This document shows, one piece after another, positions 29,701 through 40,100 of a stretch of DNA of 64,000 nt. The position numbers and the translations under genes were made by a program. Origin of the DNA: Aurantiochytrium sp. KH105 (taxonomy: Eukaryota > Sar > Bigyra > Thraustochytrida > Thraustochytriidae); contig BGKB01000090.1 of the NCBI GenBank assembly GCA_003116975.1, positions 62,001-126,000 of the forward strand, in the 5' to 3' direction. The stretch's first letter is position 1; every line of letters starts with the position of its first letter. The notes under the pieces were generated by a model. The model searched no databases, had not been told where the DNA came from, and worked only from the letters and a program-made list of their open reading frames with translations.

Positions 29701-30943
29701 GGTAGATTTGGCGCATCCCTAAATTGTCGCCCTCGGCAATGTTTCGAAGAAAGAGCGTCATCGAAGCCTCTAGGCGACGACCATATTCATCAAATACGAC
29801 AAGTCCCGAGGTACCGTGAAAAGATGTCTGGGCGAACCCGCTCATCGCCGGTTCGCCTCCTCCCGCGCATAGACTGAGACCAATGGCGCTGATTGCGTCA
29901 AATGCAAGGCTTGCAGCATCGCCCAGAGCCAGGTCGACCTCGTATCCGGAAGCATTGACGAGTGCTTCGATCGCCTCTGGAAAGCTGTTGTCAAACCACT
30001 GCGCCAAAAGCTCCCATTCTCTTCGATCCTGATGGATGCTGTTTTCCAGACCGCCTCTTTCCACAAAGAGTGAACCTTGGAGCGGCTGTCCTGAGAGCTG
30101 TAATGTCTCAAGGCTAACCATGTCGGTAAACACCCAGAGCCACTTTGGCCCAAGCATATCTTGCTGGTTGGCGCCTTGCAGGAGTTCCGAAACTGTGTCG
30201 GCTCCGACCGCGGCGAAGATGGATCGTAGCCCGCTTCGTTGAGCGGCGTTCAGAGCCACCCCAATGGTTTCCGTGTTGTCAGGGTCGATCCTAAGGGAAA
30301 GAATCTTTAACGTTGGCGAACGCAAGGTTACGCGCTCGAGACTTTCTCGCCAGGCGCGCCCTGCTTGGCCGTCTTCGTAGAGAAAGACAATGTTTGTATG
30401 GCCGAGTCTTGCGTACATGTCAACAATTGCGATTGCCGAGGCGTGCGTGGGCGCAGTCATGCTGAGCGCTTCGTCATCTCTTTCACTTGTGCCCTCGCTC
30501 ACGTCTCGAGGCCGAAGGCTATCGAGGGCAAGGAACGGAAGTCCGACAGCATCGGCGGCCGAGGCCAAGGCGGCATCGGCATCTGTGTCATCGGTGCAAA
30601 CGTCTCCTCCTACAACAATGTGCAAACCATTTTGCAAGATGTAGTCCTCGAGCGCTCCTTGCGCGCAGTTTGTCACGCGGATGAGAACCGTGTCGAGGTC
30701 TGGCGCACAATTTCCTACATCGACAAAGTCTTGAATAATGCTGTCATCTCGCTCGTTGAAGTGCGAGGTGGCAAGCGCGGCTGCCGCCAGGACTGACTTC
30801 CAGCTCTGGTCATCGTCGCTCGGGCCTGTGACCTCGACAAAGACGCCCACGCGAACCTTGGTGGTCGTCGCTGCGAACCCGCGCTTGACCGTCGTGGCAG
30901 ACAGGAGCAGGAGCGCGCCAATCGCCCTTAGGACGGCCCCCAT
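26783..30943 (-). CDS. Class C (family 3) GPCR, GABA-B/mGluR-like, with three ectodomain repeats
   Basis: 1386 residues; ATG at 30941-30943 starts a clear signal peptide (AIGALLLLSATTV...GFAA). Residues ~30-440 form a periplasmic-binding-protein-like Venus flytrap (VRVGVFVEVTGPSDDDQ, HIVVGGDVCTDDTD, NIVFLYEDGQAG). Residues ~490-1010 hold three cysteine-bearing beta-rich repeats marked by CPQGLQM, CPEGLALEV and CPRGIRLEY; the first and third begin with the matching pair GYYLGNLQEPSCW and GYHVGNFDESICW. Residues ~1018-1290 are seven TM helices of the 7tm_3 type (LFVVGLGAVGLLLLVTGSLAVWVV, MANIVTYCLGFVLSFSPLLAKL, ALLAAIVPYAFLVPILFLVE). A ~90-residue cytoplasmic tail follows. Receptors of this class signal through heterotrimeric G proteins. 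The ligand is unknown. It has no intron. Confidence 0.88.
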   Translation of the reverse strand: MGAVLRAIGALLLLSATTVKRGFAATTTKVRVGVFVEVTGPSDDDQSWKSVLAAAALATSHFNERDDSIIQDFVDVGNCAPDLDTVLIRVTNCAQGALEDYILQNGLHIVVGGDVCTDDTDADAALASAADAVGLPFLALDSLRPRDVSEGTSERDDEALSMTAPTHASAIAIVDMYARLGHTNIVFLYEDGQAGRAWRESLERVTLRSPTLKILSLRIDPDNTETIGVALNAAQRSGLRSIFAAVGADTVSELLQGANQQDMLGPKWLWVFTDMVSLETLQLSGQPLQGSLFVERGGLENSIHQDRREWELLAQWFDNSFPEAIEALVNASGYEVDLALGDAASLAFDAISAIGLSLCAGGGEPAMSGFAQTSFHGTSGLVVFDEYGRRLEASMTLFLRNIAEGDNLGMRQIYLGEWVGETWVFSQNATFANGLQTPPRDGTSILTSSSPNASGYYLGNLQEPSCWVTYSDPQHAKYNQGKAVLLPSCPQGLQMTTTVDGPSTDKAGPSIRAKVRLEVGSDACPNEIGNCEAAVITPETAFASQLPTVQVRACKQSQRHYCSPVLTEDGSTLSDPRSDAVAFTLLSASSSYTAQIDYTLEGDDAVVLVHSQIVTRDGARYSIASVISQPGGTSSSPSLPDAPREDFHAQSDRVICKSFGKTQGCPEGLALEVEFAATPKKDDGATRVKDSPTSLLAGVPRVVRLRVDLGSVTASEWTSLATADLAYCGSGASSCTSESIVELVTMNAVSSPSPSSASDDKVYEGSLFIPTSGDFMVMVSASLADADDAQRITASRTIAVHVMASEGIHLATSQTALSSKISQHGYHVGNFDESICWKAAVPSGMSYSVLETLKLVSEQEPICPRGIRLEYTRRPKRLTRRSELGAFPVSAEVELGSPDFPVALGDHGEYPLSYIYGADIPHVNFHFCDRAIRFCTPLLRGLGTDVYSTTAPVQFSREDKTSPLRFAFESEALNLTEGMYTVLVHARFYSNEGALQWDVATAFPLEVGDTATDDLSLIPRTLFVVGLGAVGLLLLVTGSLAVWVVRNRAHIVLQIAQGRFLGVFLAGIFFIGINVALHGIEDSPADRADASGGNALADVGCMANIVTYCLGFVLSFSPLLAKLRKTLADYQGQPLRRITVTKRQLVRTCGCFLGLDAVICFIWMLHDPPVFSRKDVVTDAMGFPVKSSGQCTSAHFTTYILLLLAIHGSTATIGALYAFRTINYKTAFSEARYVSIALLAAIVPYAFLVPILFLVESSSSARFALVSVFALVSSFTALFIVFFPKLVFVQGSKTNALRRSLEIDETYEAKVSPVNSPAGSPHHPFPAKRQAAQPQSEQRPKTLGFAVTPVDGLSTLSIRPIASDWIDPDSDDDDQANLEPIYKSAI

Positions 30944-31582
30944 CTTCTTTCGAGACCAACACGCTTGGCTTGCTTCAAGGAGCGGGGTAGCGCTGCGCCA
31001 CACTGCGCAGCTCTTCGTGTGCTGACGAGGTCTGCAAGTCCACGTCGAAGCCAAACTAAACAAACGATTGCGTAAAGGGACTCAATCGTAGAGTCCCCAC
31101 CATGTTGCCGTTACAAAACTCCAAAGCCGCCTTATTATTATAGCGATGTGACAGTGAGTGTATAGTTGCCAATGGCTCAAACTCGAGGTCGAGAGGTTCG
31201 GCATGGCGAGCGAGTTTCATGAATGAATGCAAGTCACGAAGTGACTGTGAGTCAAAAACACTCGAGCTTGGAGGAAGGTCTTGTCGCAAAAATGGAGAGA
31301 GGAAGGGACAGGAAAGAGGGGGGGGGGGAGGGGGAGGGTTGAAGAGGAAAGAGGACTCTTGATTGTGGTGTCAAGATGACATCGACGATGGGAGAAAATA
31401 ATAGATTGGGCACCAGCCAAAAAACTTTTGTTGTTTATGAAACATAGTGCTCTTCCGGGCGCGACATCCTCATCTCTCCCCCCCCCCCCAAAAAAAGAAA
31501 AAGAACGAAAGATGCACAACTGAAAGAATAAACAAAACATCTGTGCATACTTAAACACGAAAAGAACTTTGTTCAAAAACAG
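30944..31582. other. Promoter of the GPCR and 3' flank of the tetraspanin-like gene
   Basis: Both neighbours are on the minus strand. The segment contains a G-run tract (about 31319-31338) and a poly-C/poly-A boundary (31481-31496). The reading frame upstream of the GPCR ATG is open only from a TTG. No further gene is seen. Confidence 0.35.
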
Positions 31583-33017
31583 CTAGATCCTCTCGCCCAC
31601 AATTACAGCATCATCGACAGCTCCGCCAACACTTGCTCTGTTAAGCTCAATGCTCCGACGTGCAGATTCTGTTTGGCTACTTCGTGTTGCCTGAGCGGCC
31701 TGGCCGGTACTTAGACGATTCGCCTGGGCAGCCTGGCTGGCGCTGAGACGATTCGCATCAACACTGACACGGTAAGACCCAATCTGAGTACTGTGGCGCG
31801 GGTGAAGATTTTCCTCGACGTACGAGTTGAAAAGCAACATGTTAAGGTCAGCCTCACCGGAAGAGGTGAGTCCCAAGGACGCACATGCCAAGAGTCCAAG
31901 AATAAACGCGAGAGACCCTGTTGAAATAAGCGCAATCGCCGCAGGGCGACACACATTCAAGAGCCAGACGTAGTTCATGTACTGAAAGGATCTGATTTTG
32001 CCGCCACCGCAGCCGTAAATAGGCTGGCTAGCTTCGCCGGCGATAGGAATAAGTGTCGTGGGCGCAGTGAGTTGCTCAATCGAAAGCGTGCCAAGCGTCT
32101 CACCTGCAACGTCGACAATGGTGCTGTTCAGGGTTGAGCAAACATAATCCGTGACAGCGTACTCGAACCATTGCACATGCGCGATACTTCCAATACAGGA
32201 TTCTGACACTTTCTCAATGTCTGTCAGAGACGTATAATATCCTCCACTGTAAAACTCGTCGCACGTAACGAGATTGTCCCAGCTGCTCCATTTTTCATTG
32301 ATTGTTTGATGTTTGATTGTTTTGTTTGTTTGTGCCACACATTCATTCCATTCCACCTTCGTTAGTCCTCGTTGATGCAAACACGTACGCTCATTACTTC
32401 GTTTCGTCTGTTTTTGTATTTCGATTTCGAAACGAGGGCAAGACTTACCGCTGGTCGTCAGGTTCGATGGATAGGCGAGTGATCGCGGCATTCGGGCCCA
32501 CATGGCCAGGCAGGCGGCAGCACTGTTCGTACATTGCAATGGAGAAATCCTGGAGCTGGCGAGCTGCATTGTTCTCCTGCACCGTGCCTCCGTTGGTGCT
32601 TTCATCGAGGTTTCCAATATAGTCAAGAATAATCGCGCCACCGCAGATCTCCAAGATAGCTGCCACAACAACCATGACCAAAAAGAAGAAGGCCAAGCGT
32701 CGTTTCTGAAAGAGAGACACGAGCATGAGGCAAAAACTGAAAAAGAAGGTTGCGAAGCTCGACAGAAAGGCCCCAAAGGTGAGCTGGTCCATGTACTGCG
32801 GCTGGTCCATGACCTTGATCACATAGCCCGCAAACGTGTAGAAGGCATCCGACTTGACCTGCTGCGCGAAGAACAGCGACACGGCGCCGCAGGCTCCTGT
32901 CAAGATGCTAATGACGACCACCGCCGTGCTCACCGTGCCGTGCACCTCGCTCTCCAGCGACTTGAGCTCGCTCCGCACGCTCCTGTACCTCGGCACGTCC
33001 TCCTCGGAGACCACCAT
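31583..33017 (-). CDS. Four-TM tetraspanin-like membrane protein (two exons)
   Basis: Exons 33017-32449 and 32282-31583 (intron 166 bases, donor GTAAGT, acceptor CAG) give 422 residues. Four hydrophobic segments are visible: VSTAVVVISILTGACGAVSLFF (about 29-50), TFGAFLSSFATFFFSFCLML (about 79-100), RLAFFFLVMVVVAAILEICGG (about 107-128) and IALISTGSLAFILGLLACAS (about 304-325). A loop of ~170 residues with several cysteines (EQCCRLPG, LVTCDEFYSGG, PIYGCGGGK) separates TM3 and TM4. This is tetraspanin topology, with a CC pair in the big loop, though the canonical CCG is not exact. The C-tail repeats ANRLS-x-x-QAAQA twice. Intron joining restores the frame (DDQR to WDNLV). Role unknown. Confidence 0.7.
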
Positions 33018-34112
33018 CCTCTCCTCCCCTCTCCTCGCGAGCCGCCCGTCCTGCCTGCTCCAGCTCGACCTCCAGCTCTCCTCCGCCGCCGCCGCTCGCT
33101 CCGCGGCCTCGGCGAGCTCGGGGACTGCCTCGCCGCGCAGCCCTGCGCAGCCCTGCGCTGCGCGCCCAGGTCGCGCGCCGTACGTACGTACCTATCCGGT
33201 ACGTACGCGCCGCGTCGCGCTTCAGGTGCGCAGCGCACTCGGTCCTGGACCGCCGTGCCCATGCCATCGAGGACCCGCTCTCAGCCCGGCCGGCGCCGCC
33301 CGCGCAGGCGTCGCGCCGCGCGGGGGCCGCGTCGGGCGGGGCGGGCGGGCTCGAGGCGGCGTGGCACGGCGTGGCACGGCATGATGGCATGGCATGCATG
33401 GCATGCATGCATGGCATGGCATGGCAGCGAGGGCGGGGCGAGGCGAGAGCGCACGGCAGCGAGCTGGGCGCGGAAGACACAAGCCAGCAGTCTCTGCCGA
33501 GTCAACTCACGTCAAGGCTAGACAAACTCACTGGCAAGGCGAGACGACGAAGGTCGATAAGCTGCCGAAGGCGAGGCGAAAGTCCACGCGCGTGCCGCCG
33601 CGCTCTCCGCACCGTCATGCCACCGCTGCGACTGCGACCTCCAGGCAGGCAGGCAGGCAGGCAAGTCGGAAAGAAAACAATCCTCTCCAGTCATCGGACC
33701 CCGCCACAACGATGCGCGGCCTAGGACGGCCTAGACCTCGGCTAGAGCTGGGACGCGTCGACCGGAGGGCCAGGAAGGTACAAGGCGCGCGCGGGACTCT
33801 TCCCCTTCCTCCTATGTTGAACATATGTAAAGAAGGCGCGGCGCCGTTTAGGGTCGCAAGCCGCGCGACTGGCACGGCATGGCCAGCCATGCTGTGCGGG
33901 ATCCAGGGATGCACACCTAAAGAAAGAAGGGCTCCGAGGGATAGAAGCGGCCGCCGATGCGGCTGCGATCGGAGACGCAGCCGCGGGCGGGAGACGAACG
34001 AAGTCGAGAACGCCGCCGCCGCTGGCACGGTGTCAGGCCCGAACGAGGGAAAATTGAAGCTGCCGGTGGGCACGGCGGATCAAAAATGGAAAGGAAAAAT
34101 TGGAATTATGAA
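33018..34112. promoter_or_regulatory. GC-rich island and repeats upstream of the tetraspanin-like gene
   Basis: This 1095-base gap lies between two minus-strand genes. It is extremely GC-rich near 33040-33340, then carries an imperfect GGCAT tandem (33361-33427) and an AGGCAGGC tract (33641-33663). Long open frames here encode repetitive His/Met/Ala/Arg sequence and do not look genic. The part near 34050 is likely the 5' side of nothing known and the channel gene 3' flank. Confidence 0.4.
33361..33427. repeat. Imperfect GGCAT/GGCAC tandem repeat
   Basis: Units GGCAC, GGCAT and GCATGCAT alternate for about 65 bases, forming many overlapping CATG palindromes. It lies 340 bases upstream of the tetraspanin-like start codon. 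Confidence 0.85.
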
Positions 34113-37100
34113 TCAGGCAAGATCATCCTCCTCGGTGGCGAAGCGGTCGAGCTCGGGAATGACGGGCTGGAGCGCGTCCACTTCGTCGTCTGACGGCTCC
34201 GAGTCAGGCGAGACAATCGGATCGAGATGGTCTTTTTCCTCTTGGGCAAAGCGATTGCCGAGAAGAATCGAAGGCGTCGCGGCGTCAAGATTGGCGTGCT
34301 CAGTTTGCGTACGAGGCATTGTTGGTAGAGAAACAAGAAAGGAGGACGCACGCGCAGGCCGACTATTAGAAGGAGGAGGTCGAGCGCTCTGCGTCACCTC
34401 CTCATCATCTGCCGCCTCGTTCATGTCAACCTCGACGTCGTCTGCCGGTGTTACTACCTGATCCTTCCTTTCGTCGACATCGTCCAAGGTAACATCAAGC
34501 GCGCTCGAGCTGCGCGCCCTCTGAACATTGTCAGCAACATCCGTGGCTACCCCCTCAGTAACAGCGGAGCCTTCGGGGACAGAACGTATCGTTTCGGTGG
34601 ATTGGTCACCGTCATCCTTTGTGGGTTGGGATCGACTCGAGGTCTTGCCATTCGCTTTCTTGACGAGGAGATCCGCGAATTCCGCGCTTGCAAGGAATCG
34701 AGGCTTGACGACGAGTTCCAGACGATGGTAAATGTCCCTCTTGGCCTGAGAAAAGAGGTCCCGAGAATGACCCTCAGCGAGCGTTTCCTTGATCTTCCGC
34801 GCCAGCGGGCCAAAGTCCAAGAGACATTCCGGGCCATACACAAATTCGCGTCCGATCGCAACAGCAGCTGAACGCGTCGGGGATGCCTCGTAGGTTTCGC
34901 ACGCGCGCCAAAAACGGATATCAGAAATGTAGTCGCCATTCTTGCGCACAGTCAGAAATTGTTCAACGGCAGCGTACCCATCACGATCCCGCAGAAGCTC
35001 TATAAAGTCCTTGAAGATGCCATTGCCAATGTGCGCCGAGTACTGTGCGAGCACACGGAACTGGGCGACCTCGAGAACAAAGGCCTCGCAATGTGAAAGG
35101 GCAACAGCGCCATCGATTCCGCTTGCTCGACATATCAGACCCCGACGAATCGTCTTGCTCTCAAGCCCCGAGGTGACGCGCACTCTGCCAGACACCAAAA
35201 AGTACAAATTGTCGTCATCTGCGCTTGCGGGATACCGCCGCCAGCCCACGTTGGCGTGGGACGCCAGATGCAAAGACTTGCTAGGGTCCGTCAACTTTGC
35301 CTGACGCAAAAAGTCGAGCGACGCGAGCTCTGGCATCTCGTCCATCTTGCGATACGCCACGGACGAGCCACCGCCGCTCTCTGCTGGAGGAGACAGGCCG
35401 TATGTGCGGCTCGATACGTACTTGAGCCCTCCTCGAGGAATTTTGCCCGACGCCTTACCCTCGCCGTTTCCATCTTCGCTGTCCTCATGCTTGGGACGGC
35501 TCGGACGCCGTGCTTTGCCGCTAGTATACGCCATTCCTGGCTTGCTTGAGTCATTGCTGATGAGTTTGTGACCTCGCGCCAGGACCACTGGGGATAACAT
35601 CAGCGCCATGCTTTGAACAAGACCAAGCGAAAAACCCTTGAACATCGGATGTGCTCCAAGGTGAGGAGCGGACTGGAGGGCGATGCAAGCGGCAATTTGC
35701 GCGCGCACGTACGAGGGTACGTTTGCCTCGTCAAGCAAAATTGCCTCGTCGAGACTTCCGAGCGCCGAGACTCGAAAATCGACAAAGTCCAGCACCTCGA
35801 GGCGCGTCTCGGCGTCGATGCGGTGCGATTTCATGTATTGCACCAGTGCTGTTCGATGTCGCTTCGCGTCGCTGAGTTTAGTCTCTCGATTCGAGAGAAT
35901 ATTTGAGACTGTTGCGGTCAAGCCAGCATCGCAAAGAAAATTTCCCAGAATAATGCACACGATGGCAAAGGTTGGGGCGTCGACTGGTATATCGCCGTAT
36001 CCTACCGTAGAGATTGTATATACTGCCCAGTATAAGCAGAGCATGTATGCGTCTAACGCGCGGTGTTCGCTCCCCATGAGTTCCAAAAACCGCGAGCTCA
36101 AGGCGCACTTGAGGCAAGCCATGAGATGAACCAAAATGATTGCTCGAAAAGCAAGACGCAGAATTTGCTTGTTCCCCGAGCTGATCACCACGCCGCGTTC
36201 CTCAATCAACGACTGCACGGATCGTTCTAGCGAAGGCTGGCGAGGCAGCAGTAAGAGTCGGGATGCTCGACCCATCGCAATCACATGCGGAGGCGGATTC
36301 ATCAAGAATGCAGCACCAAAATTTTGCGCCATACGAGAACGAAACGCCCCGAGTCGAAGAGCATAGTCCATTGGTAAAAGTATCGCAATGTACATGATGA
36401 GCTGGCGGCGGAAAAAATTGGCGCGAACATGCGAACGATCCCACAGGATCGAGGTCGGGGTCACTGCCGCGAAAAGGGTCGCATGAAATATGGCGTCCAA
36501 AACAATGATAAAGTCTGCAAGAACATCCAGTCCCAGAAAGCTCATGGCATCGCTTGCAGCTCTGCTTCCAATGACCGATTCTCGTAGAAATGCCATTCGA
36601 TAAGTTCCTCCAACGGTGTTATACAGAACCACGGTAAAGACCAGCAAGTCCCAAAGACGGCGGTAGATATTGTGCGGAGGTAGGAGCTTTTCGCCGTTCC
36701 ACAACAACCAGCGCGGCTTGGTGGCCGAGTCCGTGTCGACGCGAAAGAGTTTATTCACCTTGCTGCGCCCTAGATTTCGCGTAAAGGCTTCGAGCGATGC
36801 ACGCTTGCGCAAATCACCTTCTATCGCCGAAAGGTCTTGCGAAAAACGCGTCGCAAGCGACGGGCGCTCTTGAACAAAATTGTCAAAGTCAAGACGATGC
36901 AATACCAAGAGGTCGGTGCGCTCTTTCGCCCGCGCAATACACTCTGTGGGCTCATTGAAGAAGAATTGAATTTCTCCAAAGCTGTCGCCACTGCTAAAGG
37001 ACGTGCACACCTGCTTAGCATCGCCTGAAACGTATTCAACTTGGCCGCGACCAACAAAGTAGCATTTCAAGATGAGTTGGCCTTCCATGAAGATGATGGC

Positions 37101-40100
37101 GTCCTCCATCACCATGCTCGGCCGCAGCAAGTCAAGCAATTTCTCGGTCTCGTCCCACTGTGCAAAGAGAGGAAAGGCTTGAAGAGCCCGTGGGCCAATG
37201 AGATCGGCGCGAATGGAGCGTCGAATCGTCAGGGGAAGGCGGTCCTGAATCCAGGATTCCTCAACGCCCTTTTGCCGAATCCAGAGCGTCTTGTAATAGG
37301 AGGTCACTTGGTGCACCACAGAGCTCGGGAGTGTTCTCCTCTTCATATAAGTCGCCATCGCGTCGACCTTGCGCTGAAAGAGGATCGAGCAGTTGTCCGA
37401 CTGCGCAATAATTTCCTCGAGATTGTTGAGAATCAACGCGTACAGAAATCCTCCGCAAAGCAAAAGCAGTAACGTGTACGCGATCTCAGAGTCCTTCACT
37501 GGCGCGTAGTCGCCATACCCCACGGTCGTCAGCGTTGCCACGGCCCAATAGACGCTTCGAATGTACGTGTCGTCTGTCGGCTCGACGCTCTCCGTACCAG
37601 TGAGATTATGAATTGTGAGAAGCGCAACTTCTTCCGAGCTGGTCGCCCATGAGACCTCGCTGCCCTGAGCGAGATTCCAACGCGCGACTCCTAAGAAAAG
37701 GCTCCCACTCACATGCGCACAAACGAGGACCACCACAAACAGTAAAATCAGCGTTGCTACACTGTGATGACGAGATCCAAACTTGCTAGCAATTGTCGAT
37801 AGCCACGTCTGCATTCTGTATGTCATCAGGCATGTATTGAGTCTCAGACCGGCATAGACTTGCACTGCAAGACCTGGAGCGATCAAGCGCGCCACAAGCG
37901 AAAGAGGAAGACTGTACACGAGGTCTCTCCGGGCGTCAGTCATCCGATATGCCTTGGAGATTGCTCCCCGCCGTGTGATCGCGACGCCGTCCACTTCAAT
38001 GGCAAAAATGCGATCTCGAAGCACCACATTGCAGAGCAAGCAGATGTCAGCTACCGCATCGAGAACCGACATTGTGACGAGCTGATCACCAACCACTCCA
38101 AACCCGATCCCGATGCGGTACGACGCTGTGAGAATATTGTATGCTGTGACAATCGCCATTACGAGGCTCCACATGGCTTGCTCGCGAGCCTCGGGCAAGC
38201 AAACGCCCCAGTCGCTTGTGGTCTCTGTCACGTTTCGAGTAGACATCATGAACTTGTTGAGCTTGGCGTTTCCAAGATTCTTGGCGACATTCTCTGCGTT
38301 ATGCGTCGCCTTTTCAGCTCGCTCGCGAACCGTCTCATACACGAAGTGGCGAAGGTCATCACGCGAGCTGCGTGATGAAGTTGGGGTCTCGGGGTCAAGA
38401 TCTTGGGATGCCGCCGTATTTGGCGTGGATGCGCCCGATGCACCGTGTGCGGCGCCAGCGAGATCATGCGCGCCGCTCTCGTGCTCTTTGACGCAGAGTT
38501 CGAGTTCTCTTCGAGAAAGAAACCAGACCTCACACGTTGTCTTGGCGCGAAGCATGTGGTGCTGCAATGAAGGATCAAAGAGCGCCACAGCTGCAAAGGC
38601 TCGCCCGCTTCCCAGAAGACCCATATTCTTTTGGACTTCCCCATCCTCGACAAAACCCACGATATTTGCCTGTCCTTCCTCGAGGAAGATCATGGCATCC
38701 GTGATCCCGCGGTTCTCCGGATCATTGCGCTTCCTGCCTGAGGCAGGGTCAAACCCACAGGTGATAATGTGTTCAGGCAGAAAGACGTCTTTGTGCATGC
38801 GCCGCTGTAGGCAGCGCACAAAGGATTGAGGTGCGTCTGCAAAGATTGATCCGCTGCCAAAGAATGTCTTGCTCAATATGTCCTCGCGGATACAGTCTTC
38901 CAAGGACTGCGGGAATCCGTTGGCTAACATGGTGAGCTCCTGGAGACGCTGTTGGTGCGCTCCTAGATACTCCAGATACAAGCAACAGTCACTCGTAAGC
39001 TTGCGCGGGACCTCGCGCTGTGCCAAATAATGCTTGCAGCAGTCCTCAAATTGTTCCAGTTCGTGATCAACACCGCTGGCGTTCCTCGTGATGGCTGCGA
39101 CAATGGAAATAAAACCCGCGTACAAGAGAACGCCCGAAATCATGACGATTAGGGACACAAGACGCGAAAGGTCGTCACGCGGAGTGATGTCACCATAGCC
39201 TACCGTTGTCATAGTAATAACCGTCCAGTAAAAAGCGTGCCAGTACGTCAATTCATTTTCGCGCAAGTCAGGACTGTCGTAAAGTAAAAGATGCGCCTCT
39301 GGAATCACCCAGTCGCCGCGGCTGCTCAAGCACGAAGCAATGCACGAAGACCAATGCACTGTGACTGCAATGGCAAACGCCACGTTGAGCGCTACGATTT
39401 GAAGTGCACTTCGTCGACGGAACCATTCGAAACGATGACCAAAGCGCTGGATCTCTTCAAAGAGAAGAGGCCAAAACAACACAATCGAGGTCAAGCGAAG
39501 AGGTGCCCAGATATGCATAAACAGCTCTCTGCTAGCACGCACACCGTAAGCACAGAGAGCAATGACGCCTAGCGTTCCGTAAAGCAAAAGCTGTCCTCGC
39601 CCTCGATGTGCAAGCGTTCCTTGCGCAAATTTGAGTCCCGAGGTACGTTGATTTGTCGAGCTCGACTTGACGAGCGTACTTTCGTTCCCTCCTGCATGCT
39701 CCTTGTTCGCCACTCCCGCGGAGGACCCACCAGCGGAGGACTTGGCCTGAAAATGGGGGACACAAACAACGTTCACGAATACAATAACATCCGACATGGC
39801 GTAGACATGCCAAGGAAGAGCGTTACTTGAGCCACGCGCCAGCAGCACGAGGTCCAGAGGAGGGAGGATACAAAGCGCGAGATGCGCAACGATAACAGCC
39901 GCATTCCAGCTAATTTGCGACCAATAATTTCTGCGCACAGCGCTCCACGATGCAGACAAAATACCAGCAAGGAAACGAATTACGGAAAAGAGAGCTTGGC
40001 ACCGATCCACCGAACTCGCGGCCATGCTCAAGGAGCGTAGCGTAAACGCGCGTTTGGGCACCGCCTTCTTCTTGGCATTCTCCAATCTCTTGGCGTCACG

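Noticed and set aside
33018-34112. Possible tRNA or structured RNA in GC-rich palindromic sequence
   Set aside because: I found no acceptor stem plus T-loop pattern here or elsewhere; the palindromes come from CATG-type repeats.
33394-34461. 355-codon plus-strand frame starting in the GGCAT repeat
   Set aside because: Begins with His-Gly-Met repeats from the microsatellite and runs antisense into the channel C-terminus; no conserved feature.
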